A stretch of 64,000 nt of DNA from JAUVXJ01 sp034411995 (GCA_034411995.1 DAOUME010000030.1:74845-138844); one strand, 5' to 3'. Numbered from the stretch's first letter, positions 53,225 to 62,442 are shown. Made by a program: numbers and translations. The notes: generated by a model from the letters alone, not told the origin.

Positions 53225-53252
53225 GTAGCCGCACGGCATGCCGTGCGGCTAC
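53225..53252. repeat. Perfect 28-nt palindrome, REP-like element
   Basis: GTAGCCGCACGGCA followed without a loop by its exact complement, in the intergenic region between the EEP gene and the LysM/M23 gene. It resembles the extragenic palindromes (of the GTAGGGGCACGGCA type) spread by REP-associated Y1 transposases in several phyla. Only one copy is seen in this window. Confidence 0.6.
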
Positions 53253-53309
53253 GACTGGTGCCTGGATAAGACGAGGAGGGGCCCGCTACCGAGCGGTGAG
53301 GCCCCACGC

Positions 53310-53338
53310 TTTCCCCCGCCCAGCTACTGCGCTATAAT
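53310..53338 (+). promoter_or_regulatory. Candidate promoter of the LysM/M23 lipoprotein gene
   Basis: A perfect TATAAT at 53333-53338 with a weak TTTCCC at 53310-53315, 17 nt upstream. Predicted start near 53345, 15 nt before the ATG at 53360, whose ribosome site is AGGAGAG. Confidence 0.5.
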
Positions 53339-53359
53339 CGCCCTCGAGAGGAGAGTCCA

Positions 53360-54970
53360 ATGAGGGTTTCTCTCTCGGCAGAGGTGATGAACTCGCACCG
53401 AGAGCATCCAGCAATGACACGAAGGCCCGCCAACAGCACAGCCAGGCCGGGGGAACCGGAGCAACCAAGACTAGCCCGGGGCCCTGCGCGCCCTTCCATC
53501 TGTCTATCTGCGCCGCTCAGGCTTTCAGCCTTGACTCTCCTCCTAGTCACCCTCCTGGCCTGCGCCCGGACGCCTTCCCCCACAGAGGTTCCGGCCACGC
53601 CTTTCGCCGAGAGCGACCCCGGCTCAGTCCAAGCTACGGCGGCGACGTCCCGGACCCCGGTACCCACACCGACGCCAGCGCCCTACGTTCACTTCGTGGA
53701 AGCCGGCGAAACGCTGGACTACGTCGCGGCCAAACTGAGCTGCACCGCGGAAGAGATCATCCAGGCCAGCCGGTTGGAGAACCCCAACGCCCTCCAGATC
53801 GGACAGGAACTGATCCTTCCACCGCTGGATCTGCCGTCGGGACCCTCCACCGCCCTCCTCCCCGACAGCGAGTTCGTCTACGGACCCTCCCACGTGGGTT
53901 TTGACGTGGAAGCCTTCTGCCAAACCAGGCCGGGTTACCTCAACAGCTACGAGGAGTTGGTGGACGGCGAGCAACTCACCGGGCCTCAGATCGTGGAGCT
54001 GATGGCCCGGCGGTATAGCGTGAGCCCCCGGCTGCTGCTGGCCATGATCGAGTTCCAGAGCGGGTGGCTGGACAACCCCAACCCTGTAGGCTGGGCCTCG
54101 GACCACCCACTGGGGGCCACGGAGGAAGGACAACTCACGCTGCTCTACCAGCTCGCCTGGGCCGCCGACCGCCTCAATTACGGCTACTACGACTGGAAAG
54201 GGCGAGGGCGGGAGATCATCCACCTAGTGGACGGCAAGCGCGCCCAGTACGACCAGCACATCAACGCCGGCACGGCAGCCGTGCAGTACCTGCTGGCCTA
54301 CAACGCCACCTGGGAGGAGTGGCAGACCATCTGCGGGGACGGCCCGGAGTCTTTCCTGGCCACGTACGAAGGGCTCTTCGGCGACCCCTTCGAGCGCGAC
54401 CGGGGGTTCTCCGTGCCCCCAGACCTGCAACAGCCGGACCTGCGGCTGCCCTGGGAGAGTGGGCACACCTGGTACCTGACGGGCGGTCCCCACGGGGCTT
54501 GGAACGACGGTAGCGCCTGGGCGGCGCTGGACTTCATCACCTCCGAGCAACTGGGTTGCCAGACGTCCGCCGAGTGGGCGGTGGCCGCCGCCGCGGGGCT
54601 GGTGACCCACAGCAAGGATGGAGTGGTAGTCATAGACCTGGACGGTGACGGCCACGAGGAGACCGGCTGGAACCTGTTCTACATGCACGTGGCCGCCGAG
54701 GACCGGGTCCCGGTGGGGACCTTCGTGGATGAGGGACAGCGTCTGGGCCACCCCTCCTGTGAGGGCGGCTACTCCACCGCGAGCCACCTCCACTTCGCCC
54801 GCGAGTACGACGGGGAATGGATCTCCGCCGACGGCTCCTGTCCGCTGGTCCTTTCCGGCTGGCGGGCCCACGCCAGCGTGCCCTACGAGGGAACCATGAC
54901 CAGGGGCGAAGACGTGCGCACGGCCTGCGAGTGCCGCGAGGACGAGATCAACGGCCTCACGGCGGAGTGA
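53360..54970 (+). CDS. LysM and M23-type peptidase lipoprotein
   Basis: A 536-residue exported protein. After a long basic N-terminus a hydrophobic segment ends in a lipobox-like LLVTLLACAR, then a Thr/Pro linker (TSRTPVPTPTPAPY). A LysM domain is at about 108-155 (VEAGETLDYVAAKLSCTAEEIIQASRLENPNALQIGQELILPP). A central domain (about 190-350) has muramidase-like features (SPRLLLAMIEFQSGWLDNPN). The C-terminal M23-like domain has HGAWNDGSAWAALDF and SHLHFAREYDGEW with the HxH motif. It probably binds and remodels peptidoglycan or a surface glycan. An earlier or later ATG (for example residue 19) could be the true start. Confidence 0.87.
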   Translation: MRVSLSAEVMNSHREHPAMTRRPANSTARPGEPEQPRLARGPARPSICLSAPLRLSALTLLLVTLLACARTPSPTEVPATPFAESDPGSVQATAATSRTPVPTPTPAPYVHFVEAGETLDYVAAKLSCTAEEIIQASRLENPNALQIGQELILPPLDLPSGPSTALLPDSEFVYGPSHVGFDVEAFCQTRPGYLNSYEELVDGEQLTGPQIVELMARRYSVSPRLLLAMIEFQSGWLDNPNPVGWASDHPLGATEEGQLTLLYQLAWAADRLNYGYYDWKGRGREIIHLVDGKRAQYDQHINAGTAAVQYLLAYNATWEEWQTICGDGPESFLATYEGLFGDPFERDRGFSVPPDLQQPDLRLPWESGHTWYLTGGPHGAWNDGSAWAALDFITSEQLGCQTSAEWAVAAAAGLVTHSKDGVVVIDLDGDGHEETGWNLFYMHVAAEDRVPVGTFVDEGQRLGHPSCEGGYSTASHLHFAREYDGEWISADGSCPLVLSGWRAHASVPYEGTMTRGEDVRTACECREDEINGLTAE

Positions 54971-54987
54971 ACGGCGGTAGCCGCATT

Positions 54988-55242
54988 CTACCGGTAGACG
55001 TCGCGTCTGTAGCCCACGTGTAGACTCGTTATCGTCAAAGAGTCCTCGTCGATCTCATAGACCACCCGAAAAGCCCCTACACGCATGCGCCAACCGTCTC
55101 GGCCCGACAGTTTCTTGCAGCCAGCCGGTCTTGGATCCTCAGCCAGGCGGCGAATCGCCCGGCTTACACGCTAGTAGGACTCAAGCGGCAGGTCCTCCAA
55201 CTCCTTCTGAGCGCGACGCAGGATGAACAAGGAGTAGGTCAT
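54988..55242 (-). pseudogene. RelE/ParE-family toxin gene with amber codon at position 24
   Basis: The frame from ATG 55242 reads MTYSLFILRRAQKELEDLPLESY, then TAG (55173-55171), then RVSRAIRRLAEDPRPAGCKKLSG, GWRMRVGAFRVVYEIDED and a TAG stop at 54990-54988. Everything fits an 84-residue RelE/ParE toxin apart from the internal amber codon, which would be one base change from CAG. The ATG overlaps the antitoxin stop (ATGA), the normal antitoxin-toxin arrangement. The toxin is therefore probably inactive in this strain. Confidence 0.8.
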
Positions 55243-55442
55243 TGCCGCTTGTTCTCGATCTCCTCCATCGCTTTCTCGAAGGGTACAGACTCGTCACCCG
55301 AGGCTTTGGCCGCGTCGTAGGCCCGTATGGACTCCAGTTCCTCCAGTTCCTCCAGAAGAGCCCGGTAGTCCTCCCAGTCGAGAAGCACACTCACGCGCTC
55401 GCCGTTCTCATTGACCACGTATTTCTCGTTGAGGGTAGCCAC
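55239..55442 (-). CDS. Phd/YefM-like antitoxin
   Basis: A 67-residue acidic protein: MATLNEKYVVNENGERVSVLLDWEDYRALLEELEELESI and an Asp/Glu-rich tail. The pattern of a short N-terminal strand (KYVVNENGERVSVLL) followed by EDYRALLEELEEL fits antitoxins of RelBE/Phd-type pairs, which bind DNA with the N-terminus and wrap the toxin with the C-terminus. It precedes the amber-interrupted RelE gene with a 4-nt overlap. A promoter with an inverted repeat is immediately upstream. Confidence 0.82.
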   Translation of the reverse strand: MATLNEKYVVNENGERVSVLLDWEDYRALLEELEELESIRAYDAAKASGDESVPFEKAMEEIENKRQ

Positions 55443-55462
55443 GGCTCAGACCTCCACACCTG

Positions 55463-55506
55463 GGTATACGTATCACCATTATACCAGATGTCATTTGCGC
55501 TGTCAG
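55463..55506 (-). promoter_or_regulatory. Promoter and operator of the toxin-antitoxin pair
   Basis: On the minus strand CTGACA (55506-55501), a 17-nt spacer and TATAAT (55483-55478). An inverted repeat GGTATA (55463-55468) / TATACC (55480-55485) overlaps the -10 box, the expected location for antitoxin-mediated autorepression. The rest of the 55443-55823 gap holds no recognisable gene. Confidence 0.62.
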
Positions 55507-55823
55507 ACTTGGCCCTCCCTGCACATTCTCAAGACAGTATCCTGACTGGCGCCCTGAGTGATGTCCCCCTATGGAAGATCGACCCAAAGTTCCTCGAAGG
55601 GGAGAATGGGACCGCCCAGCAGGATGCAGGTCACTGGCCTCCTCCGGGGGGAGCGCTAGCTCCATCGCCGGATGCTGACAGGGAGAGTGATCTCCTTGCC
55701 CCGCAAGGGGTTCTGCACGCCAGAGGTTCCAGTACCCCCGATGGTACCTGAGGCAGCGAATCACGTCGTCCGCACCGGCGGCCGGGCGCACCCCAGGCAC
55801 CGGTTCCCATAGCCCGCGAGGGG

Positions 55824-58800
55824 CTAGTAGTTCTGCATCAGCAGTGGCACGTAGCCCCCAACCTGGTAGATGGTGAAATAAGGGAGCAGCCCGGAGACCG
55901 AGGGCTTCACGCCGTGAACCCTCTCCTCCACTACCGCGCTGTCGAGGCCTTGAAGGACGGGAATCGTGGGCGCCTCCACAGCCCACAGGTCCTGGATGTC
56001 CTCGTAGATCCCTTGCCTCGTCGCCCCGCGCACCGGGGTGGTTTCCCGGCCGTCTTCAAGGAGCTCGTCCATCTCGGGATTGTCGTAGGAGATGCCCATA
56101 TCGGCAGACTGGGAGGAGTGGCCAAACGGCCAGAGGTAGTTGTCGGGATCCATGTAGTCTGGCCGCCAGCCCAGGAGGAAGGCCCCCAGCTCGCCCGAGG
56201 TGAAGTGGTCCCGGAACGTATACCAGTCCTCGCCTCGAACCGCCACCGAGATCACCCCGGTCTCTTCCAGGTCCTGTTCCAGGGCAGCAGCGAAGTCCGG
56301 CTCTGAGGGGCCGTAATGGTCCAGCGCATACGAGAGCTCAAACTCCAGGACTCTGTGCTGGTCCAGGGTGAAGTAAGGAAGAAGCCCGGAGGGGGAGAAG
56401 GTGACCCCCTGGACACCGTGCCACACCGCCGCCCGGTCCACTCCTTGCAGCAACGGGATGGTCGGCGCCTCGCCGGCCCACAGCTCCTGGATTTGTTCGT
56501 AGATCTCCTCCCTGGCCGTGCCACGTATGGGGATGGTCGCCCGGCCCCCCTCGAGGAGGTCATCCATCGTTGCGTTGTCGTAGGAGATGCCCATGCTGCC
56601 AGACTGGGAGGAGTGCCCGAAGGGCCAGAGATAGTTGTCCGGATCCCCATAGTCTGGGCGCCAGGCGAGCAGGAAGGCCGGCAGCTCCCCCGAGGTGAAG
56701 AGGTCGCGGAAAGTGCTCCACTCTTCGCCTCGAACCGTCACCGAGATGAGCCCGCTCTCTTCCAGATCCTGCTCCAGGGCAGCAGCGAAGTCCGGCTCCG
56801 TAGGGCCATAATGGCCCAGGCCGTACCAGAGCTCGAACTCCAGCTTGTTGGTCTCCGAGTACCCCTTAGCGGCCAGCAGCGCTATGGTCTCCGTGAGGTT
56901 CCGTTGTCCATACAGATCGAAGAAGGAATCCTGGTGGCTCCACATGCCCTGAGGCACCATGCTATACAGTGCGAACAAACTGTCGGTGAAAACCTCGTGC
57001 GCGATGGCCTCCCGGTCCACCGCGGCCGCGATGGCCGCGCGGACGTTGGCGTCGTCGAAGGGTGGAGTGTCGGTGATGGTATTGAAGGCCAGGTAGCGGA
57101 TGAATCCTCCGTCACCCTCCAGCACGTCGAAGTCGGGCTGAAGCTCCAGCTCCTGGTAGTCCTGGGGCTCCAGGGCCCGCCACGCCACGTCCACCTCGTG
57201 ATCCTCCAAAGCCTGGCGGAGCTCGCCAGGGCTGCTATAGTAGCGCACCACGATGTGGGAGGTCTCCGGTGCCGGGCCGTAATAGTCGGGGTTGGCCAAC
57301 AGCTCCATGGACACCCCAGGGTCCCAGCTCACGATGGTGTAAGGGCCGATGCCGCCACAGGTGCACGGTGGATCGAGGTCAGAAGGGTCGTAGCAATCGT
57401 CACTGAGGCTTACCGGGTAGTAAGGGGACGTAGCCACCAGGGCGGGGAAGAAGGCGGCGGGCTCTGTCAGGGTGAAAACGACGGTGGTATCGTTGACCGC
57501 CTGGACTTCGGAGACGAACTCCGTGACCAGGTACTGGGCTTCCCCGCCGTAGTCGATGACCCTTTCGATCGAGTCCCTGACGTCGTAGGCGTTGAAGGCG
57601 GTGCCGTCGGGGAACTCGAGCCCTGACCTGAGGGTGAAGGTATACACGAGGCCGTCGGGGCTGATCTCCGGCATAGCCGTGGCCAGTCCCGGTGTGATCT
57701 CGGAGGTGCCGGGGACCAGGGACAGCAGGCCGCTGGCCACGTTGTAGAGCACCTCCGAGCTGCCGAGGTTATAAAGGTCGGCCGGGTCCAGGGAGCTCAC
57801 GTCGTCTGTGGTCCCAATGGTCAGCTCGTCAGTGTCTCCATACCCCTCGCCTGCCAGCAAGGTGATCGCCGCATCCAGGTCGCGCTGCCCATACAGGTCG
57901 AAGAAGGAGTCCTTATGTGCCCACATACCCTGAGGCACCATGCTGTACAGGGGTGACATGCTGTCGGTGAAGACTTCCTGGGCGATGGTCTCCCGGTCAA
58001 TGGCGGCCGCGATGGCCGTCCGGACGGTGGGGTTGTCGAAGGGCGGGGTGTCGGTGATGGTATTGAAGGCCAGGTAGCGGATCAAGCCCCCGTCGCCCTC
58101 CACCACGTCGAAGCCAGGCTGGAGCTTGAAGTCCTGGTAATCCTGGGGTTCGAGGGCCCTCCAGGCCATGTCCACCTGGTGCTCCTCCAACGCCTTCCGG
58201 AGGTCGCCAGGGCTGCCATAGTAGCGCACCACGATGTGGGACGTCTTCGGTGGCGGGCCGTAGTAGTCGGGGTTGGCCTCCAGCTCGATGGAGACCCCCT
58301 GCTTCCAATCCACGATGGTGTACGGGCCGATGCCGCCACAGGTGCATTCTGGCTCTACGTGGAAAGGATCGAAACACTCCGTGCCCAGGCTCACCGGGTA
58401 GTAAGGGGGAAGAGCCACCAGAGCCGGGAAGAAGGCGAGGGGCTCCTTCAAGGTGAACCTGACGGTGGAACTGCCGATAGCCTCGACCTTGGCCACGTAG
58501 TCCGTCACCAGCCACTTCGCTTCTCCCCCGTGTTGGATGACCCTATTGATGGAGTTCCTGACGGCGCGCGCATTGAAGGCGGTGCCATCGGGGAAATGAA
58601 GGCCCGATCTGAGGGTGAAAGTGTAGACCAGGCCATCGGGGCTGACCTCGGGCATGGCCGTGGCCAGTCCCGGTGCCAGCTCGGTGGTGCCGGGCACTAA
58701 CGACAGCAGACCACTGGCTGCGTTGTAGAGGATCTCCCAATTGCTGGTGTCGTACGTGTCGGCAGGGTCCAGAGAAGTCACCACGTCCGTGGAGCCGATG

Positions 58801-58931
58801 ACCAGGGTCAAAGGAAGATCGCCCTGGGCCTCGACGAAGGCGCTCTGCGCAGCCCATGCCGTCCAGCAAGCCAAGAGCAGGAGAGCCAGGGGGGCACCGA
58901 CAAAGACCAGGCATAGACGTCTCTTCAACAT
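55824..58931 (-). CDS. Solute-binding protein with nested tandem duplication (N-N-C-C)
   Basis: A 1035-residue protein built from two copies of a family 5 (DppA-like) solute-binding protein. A hydrophobic leader (LALLLLACWTAWA, possible lipobox LLLAC) is followed by N-lobe copy 1 (about 41-366), N-lobe copy 2 (about 370-694), C-lobe copy 1 (about 698-860) and C-lobe copy 2 (about 863-1025). Copies share long runs such as GLLSLVPGT, SPDGLVYTFTLRSGL, CTCGGIGPYTIV, YLAFNTITDTPPF, DPDNYLWPFGHSSQS and SGLLPYFT. The order fits insertion of one whole copy at the N/C junction of another. The tail GGYVPLLMQNY resembles the short hydrophobic-basic C-termini of Chloroflexota exported proteins. No transporter genes adjoin it. 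Confidence 0.88.
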   Translation of the reverse strand: MLKRRLCLVFVGAPLALLLLACWTAWAAQSAFVEAQGDLPLTLVIGSTDVVTSLDPADTYDTSNWEILYNAASGLLSLVPGTTELAPGLATAMPEVSPDGLVYTFTLRSGLHFPDGTAFNARAVRNSINRVIQHGGEAKWLVTDYVAKVEAIGSSTVRFTLKEPLAFFPALVALPPYYPVSLGTECFDPFHVEPECTCGGIGPYTIVDWKQGVSIELEANPDYYGPPPKTSHIVVRYYGSPGDLRKALEEHQVDMAWRALEPQDYQDFKLQPGFDVVEGDGGLIRYLAFNTITDTPPFDNPTVRTAIAAAIDRETIAQEVFTDSMSPLYSMVPQGMWAHKDSFFDLYGQRDLDAAITLLAGEGYGDTDELTIGTTDDVSSLDPADLYNLGSSEVLYNVASGLLSLVPGTSEITPGLATAMPEISPDGLVYTFTLRSGLEFPDGTAFNAYDVRDSIERVIDYGGEAQYLVTEFVSEVQAVNDTTVVFTLTEPAAFFPALVATSPYYPVSLSDDCYDPSDLDPPCTCGGIGPYTIVSWDPGVSMELLANPDYYGPAPETSHIVVRYYSSPGELRQALEDHEVDVAWRALEPQDYQELELQPDFDVLEGDGGFIRYLAFNTITDTPPFDDANVRAAIAAAVDREAIAHEVFTDSLFALYSMVPQGMWSHQDSFFDLYGQRNLTETIALLAAKGYSETNKLEFELWYGLGHYGPTEPDFAAALEQDLEESGLISVTVRGEEWSTFRDLFTSGELPAFLLAWRPDYGDPDNYLWPFGHSSQSGSMGISYDNATMDDLLEGGRATIPIRGTAREEIYEQIQELWAGEAPTIPLLQGVDRAAVWHGVQGVTFSPSGLLPYFTLDQHRVLEFELSYALDHYGPSEPDFAAALEQDLEETGVISVAVRGEDWYTFRDHFTSGELGAFLLGWRPDYMDPDNYLWPFGHSSQSADMGISYDNPEMDELLEDGRETTPVRGATRQGIYEDIQDLWAVEAPTIPVLQGLDSAVVEERVHGVKPSVSGLLPYFTIYQVGGYVPLLMQNY

Positions 58932-59224
58932 CAGTCAGTCCTCCTCCAGCGATCAAGCACTTACTGAAAAGACGCCCAGCGGGTCGGCGGTGAGTAGACC
59001 CTTCCCTGATGGGTGGAGAGAAGGTTACGCCGAAGCCATGCCCCGGGGAAGAGGGTTGCTCATCGGGTTCCCGCGCGACACAGTCAGGCGATGGATTATA
59101 GCACAAGTCAAGGCAAGTGAATAGCTCCGCTGACTCGCCAGCGCAGTCCGCCGTGGGGCACGGCAGGCCAGCCCCATGTGACCATGGTCTCGGCGCCTCG
59201 AAGGCGGCACCGCACCGTGCCCGC

Positions 59225-59944
59225 TCAGGTCAGCCCGCTCACCACGCTGTACGTGCCCGCCAGGAACAGTATGGCCACCACCAGGACCCGGAAAGGCCTC
59301 TCCGGCACCCCGGCCGAGATCCTGTCCCCCACGTACCCGGCCAGGAACACGAAGGGTATGGCCGCCACGCCGTAGCCCATCGTCTGGAGAGTCATCACCC
59401 CGCTCAAGACGAGCATCAGGGTCGCCACCAGGTCGGAGACGAGAAACAAACAGGCCAGCGTGCGGCGGAACTGGTCCTTGGCGAGGCCCTGGCCTGCCAG
59501 CAGGATCAGCACCGGAGGCCCAGCCATGGTGGTGCTGGTATCGAGCAGCCCGCTGAAGAAACCGGCCAGCGCCGTGAGGAACGTGCTCTGTGGCAGCCTC
59601 AGTTTCCCCCACTGAAGCAGGAGAGTGAACACGATCACCAGGCAGCCTACGAAGACCTGCATGGTGGGGAGGGGGAGAGCACGGAGGATCCACACCCCCA
59701 GGGGCATGCCGAAGAGGCTGGCCAGGAACAGAAAGAGCACAGGACGGTAGCTGATAGGCTCCTTGATTCTGGCTGAGAGGAACGCGTTGAGGGCCACGCA
59801 CATGATCAGAATGGACGAGACGACGGTCTCCTTGGGGAGGAAGAGGAGGGCCACCGGCACGGCCACCAGCGCGCTGCCGGAGCCCAGGATGGCCTGGAGC
59901 AGAGAGGCTACGAACATCACGGTCACGAACAGCATTAGTAACAT
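59225..59944 (-). CDS. TauE/SafE family membrane permease, paralogue 1
   Basis: About 239 residues from ATG 59944, the start aligned to its neighbour paralogue; the frame continues to 60013. Seven or eight helices, with the family N-terminal repeat FVASLLQAILGSGSALVAVPVALLFLPKETVVS and the second repeat FLTALAGFFSGLLDTSTTMAGPPVLILLAGQ. TauE/SafE proteins are thought to export or import sulfonates, sulfite or organic acids. It is encoded in tandem with the closely related gene at 60139-60858; the C-terminal 50 residues are almost identical between the two. Confidence 0.9.
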   Translation of the reverse strand: MLLMLFVTVMFVASLLQAILGSGSALVAVPVALLFLPKETVVSSILIMCVALNAFLSARIKEPISYRPVLFLFLASLFGMPLGVWILRALPLPTMQVFVGCLVIVFTLLLQWGKLRLPQSTFLTALAGFFSGLLDTSTTMAGPPVLILLAGQGLAKDQFRRTLACLFLVSDLVATLMLVLSGVMTLQTMGYGVAAIPFVFLAGYVGDRISAGVPERPFRVLVVAILFLAGTYSVVSGLT

Positions 59945-60138
59945 GGCACGGTCACCGAGATAGGTCGGCCCAGCGGATGGGCAGCACCCAGAGCGGGCTG
60001 GATGTCGCGCCAAAGGAACTCCTCTTTACGGACGGTATCATTTGTCTTGCCCTATGCCTCCGTGTCTCTCGCTGATACCCTCCCCTTGAGGGGACGCCTG
60101 TCGTAAGTTAGCCTAAGGAGGCCAGGAAATGGTGAGCA

Positions 60139-60858
60139 TCAAGTCAAGCCCGACACCACACTGTACACCCCGGCCAGGAACAGTACAACCAGGGCCAGGA
60201 ACCGGAAAGGCCTCTCCGGCAGCCGGGCCGAGATCCTGTCCCCCACGTACCCCGCCAGGAACACGAAGGGTATCGCCGCTACCCCGTAGCTGGCCCTTTG
60301 GGGGGTCAGCACCCCGGCGGCGACCAGGAATAGCGCGGCCACCAGGCCGGAGACGAAGAAGAAGGAGACCAGGGTCCTGCGGAACTGGTCCTTGGGGAGC
60401 CCCTGCCCGGCCAGGAGGATGAGCACCGGAGGACCCGACATGCTGGTGCTGGTGTTGAGCAAGCCGCTGAAGAACCCGGCCAGGGCCGTCAGCAGCCCGT
60501 TCTGCGGCAGCCTCAGCTTGCCCCACTGGAGCAGGACGGTGAACAGCACCACCAGGCAGCCCACGAAGACCTGCATGGAGTTCAGGGGGATGGCCCGAAG
60601 GATGGACAACCCCACCGGCAGCCCGAACAGGCTGGCCAGGAAGAGGATGGCCACCGGCCGGGGGGAGATGGGGGCCCGGATCCTCAGGGAGAGCAACCCG
60701 TTCAGCGACAGCCCCACCATGAACATGGAGCAGACCACCGTCTCTTTGGGGAGGAAGAGCAGGGCCACCGGCACGGCCACCAGCGCGCTGCCGAAGCCCA
60801 CGATGGCCTGTAGAAGGGAAGCGAGAAACATCAGGATCACGAATAACAGTAGTAGCAT
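60139..60858 (-). CDS. TauE/SafE family membrane permease, paralogue 2
   Basis: A 239-residue paralogue of 59225-59944 with MLLLLFVILMFLASLLQAIVG at the start, FFSGLLNTSTSMSGPPVLILLAGQGLPKDQFRRTL in the second repeat and SYGVAAIPFVFLAGYVGDRISARLPERPFR near the end. Both copies share the sequence upstream of the start (TATCTCGGT), so the duplicated unit included the 5' flank. The 194 nt between the copies contains no gene. The transported anion is unknown. Confidence 0.9.
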   Translation of the reverse strand: MLLLLFVILMFLASLLQAIVGFGSALVAVPVALLFLPKETVVCSMFMVGLSLNGLLSLRIRAPISPRPVAILFLASLFGLPVGLSILRAIPLNSMQVFVGCLVVLFTVLLQWGKLRLPQNGLLTALAGFFSGLLNTSTSMSGPPVLILLAGQGLPKDQFRRTLVSFFFVSGLVAALFLVAAGVLTPQRASYGVAAIPFVFLAGYVGDRISARLPERPFRFLALVVLFLAGVYSVVSGLT

Positions 60859-61188
60859 CCTCTATGACCGAGATATGCAGAGCCCGTCGGCGGGCAACCT
60901 GGCCGGCAGAGCAGGTCCCTCACTGGACTGACTCCTGTGTCTTGATCCGGCCGCCGGATCGCTTGCCGCGCACGGCTTGCCTGCCGGGGGATTGTAAGGG
61001 AAAGCAGGCCACATGACCAGCTAGCGGCCGCAAACACCGGAGGACGGGCACCAGGGCGACGGTCGGAACACAAGGTCCAACGGTCGGCGTTGAGGGGCCG
61101 TTGGCCGTGGTTGTGAGGGCGGTTGGGACAGACCACCCAACAGATGATATGATGGAGTCATGGCAGTCCGAGAGGAGGAGGTTCGAGC
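60859..61188. other. 330-nt divergent gap containing promoter of the methyltransferase gene
   Basis: Between divergent genes. On the plus strand GGGACA (61125-61130), a 17-nt spacer and TATGAT (61148-61153) form a plausible promoter, start near 61160, and GAGGAGG lies before the ATG at 61189. Nothing else is recognised in the gap. Confidence 0.5.
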
Positions 61189-61788
61189 ATGCTCGACTTT
61201 GGCTTGAAGGGTACCTGGCTGGCCTTCCTGGTCGTGGGAGCGGTGGTCCGGGGTCTGTACGTAAGGCGATACGGGAAGCCGACCATTGCGGACGACCTCA
61301 ACACGAGGCTGGATAAGCTACTGCTGCTCCTCTCTGGTCTGGGCATGCAGATCATCCCCATCGTGTACCTGCTCACCGGATGGTTGGACTTTGTTGATTA
61401 CGGCCTGTCGGGAGCCGCCAGCCTGGCCCTGGGGGTGATCGGTGCGTTGATCTTCGCTCTCGGAGTATGGCTGCTCTGGAGATCCCACGCCGAGCTGGGG
61501 CGCAACTTCTCTCCATCGCTTCAAATCGTGGAGGACCACGTCCTCATCACCGATGGCGTGTTTCGCCGTATCCGCCACCCCATGTACACAGCGCACCTGC
61601 TGTGGGGCATCGCGCAAATGTTACTGCTACAGAACTGGATCGCGGGCCCGGCCTTTCTGGTGGTGCAGCTTCCCCTCTACGTGCGGCGGATTCCGGCTGA
61701 GGAACGGATGATGCTGGAGCAGTTCGGCGACGAGTACCGCCAGTACATGGGCCGCACGGGGCGCCTGTTCCCGCGCTTCGGGAGATAG
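61189..61788 (+). CDS. Isoprenylcysteine carboxyl methyltransferase-like membrane protein
   Basis: A 199-residue membrane protein of the ICMT/PEMT/NnrU group with about five helices. The C-terminal SAM-binding motif is intact: FSPSLQIVEDHVLITDGVFRRIRHPMYTAHLLWGIAQMLLLQNWIAGPAFLVVQLPLYVRRIPAEERMMLEQFGDEYRQYMGRTGRLFPRF, with RHPMY and the EExMMxxxFGxxYxxYxxRTxRxxP signature. Bacterial members methylate isoprenoid, lipid or small thiol/carboxyl substrates; the target is unknown. Confidence 0.9.
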   Translation: MLDFGLKGTWLAFLVVGAVVRGLYVRRYGKPTIADDLNTRLDKLLLLLSGLGMQIIPIVYLLTGWLDFVDYGLSGAASLALGVIGALIFALGVWLLWRSHAELGRNFSPSLQIVEDHVLITDGVFRRIRHPMYTAHLLWGIAQMLLLQNWIAGPAFLVVQLPLYVRRIPAEERMMLEQFGDEYRQYMGRTGRLFPRFGR

Positions 61789-61943
61789 TCCAGACCACAC
61801 CGTGCTGTGCCGCCGCCATCAGTCAGCCAGGTCATCTGGCGGACAGGGTGTATCGGGGGATCACTGGCCCTGATGATCTTGTTGGGCGCGGGATTCCCTC
61901 CGCCGGCCGCGACTGGCTGGCGGCGGGAGAGGGCCTGGCAATC

Positions 61944-62441
61944 CTATTCCAGCACCTTCTTCAGCGCTCCGAAGGAGATAACCTCGCTGATACTTTCCAC
62001 GAACTTGATGTTCTCCAGGTCGCCGCTGGCCAGTGAGCCGCGCAGGACGATGGGGGTCAGATCGAGATCGAGGGCGCCTCGATACGTGGACAGCACGCAA
62101 TACTCGGCGCAAAAGCCGCTGAGGATGACCGTGTCTGCGCCCAGGTCCCGCAATCGCCCCTCCAGCGGGGTCTTGTTGAAGGAGTTCCCGTACGTCTTGT
62201 GGATGTGCAGGTCCGAGGGCAAGATGCCCAGCTCCTCGGGCAATTCGAACCCCTCCTCGCCTGGCACGAGGTTGTCCTTTTGCTCGATGTGTTGGACGCA
62301 GACCACCGGTACGTTCTTTTCTCTACACAGCGCGATGGCTTCGTTGATGTACTCGATGGCATCGTGGAGCGACTGTGCCGTCGTCGGGCCAAACTTGAAG
62401 AACTCCTTCTGGACGTCGATGACTAACAGGGCCGGCTTCAT
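61944..62441 (-). CDS. Isochorismatase-family cysteine hydrolase
   Basis: A 165-residue hydrolase: PALLVIDVQKEF with the catalytic Asp9, HKTYGNSFNKTPLEGRLRDLGADTVILSGFCAEYCVLSTYRGA with Lys82 and the nucleophile Cys115. The triad Asp-Lys-Cys points to nicotinamidase/amidohydrolase-like chemistry rather than isochorismate cleavage. AAGGAGG precedes the ATG; the start is 2 nt from the stop of the small TauE remnant frame, so the two may be coupled. Confidence 0.92.
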   Translation of the reverse strand: MKPALLVIDVQKEFFKFGPTTAQSLHDAIEYINEAIALCREKNVPVVCVQHIEQKDNLVPGEEGFELPEELGILPSDLHIHKTYGNSFNKTPLEGRLRDLGADTVILSGFCAEYCVLSTYRGALDLDLTPIVLRGSLASGDLENIKFVESISEVISFGALKKVLE

Positions 62442-62442
62442 G

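Noticed and set aside
55408..55986. Minus-strand frame of 192 codons downstream of the nested binding protein
   Set aside because: It overlaps the end of that gene out of frame, and its sequence looks random.
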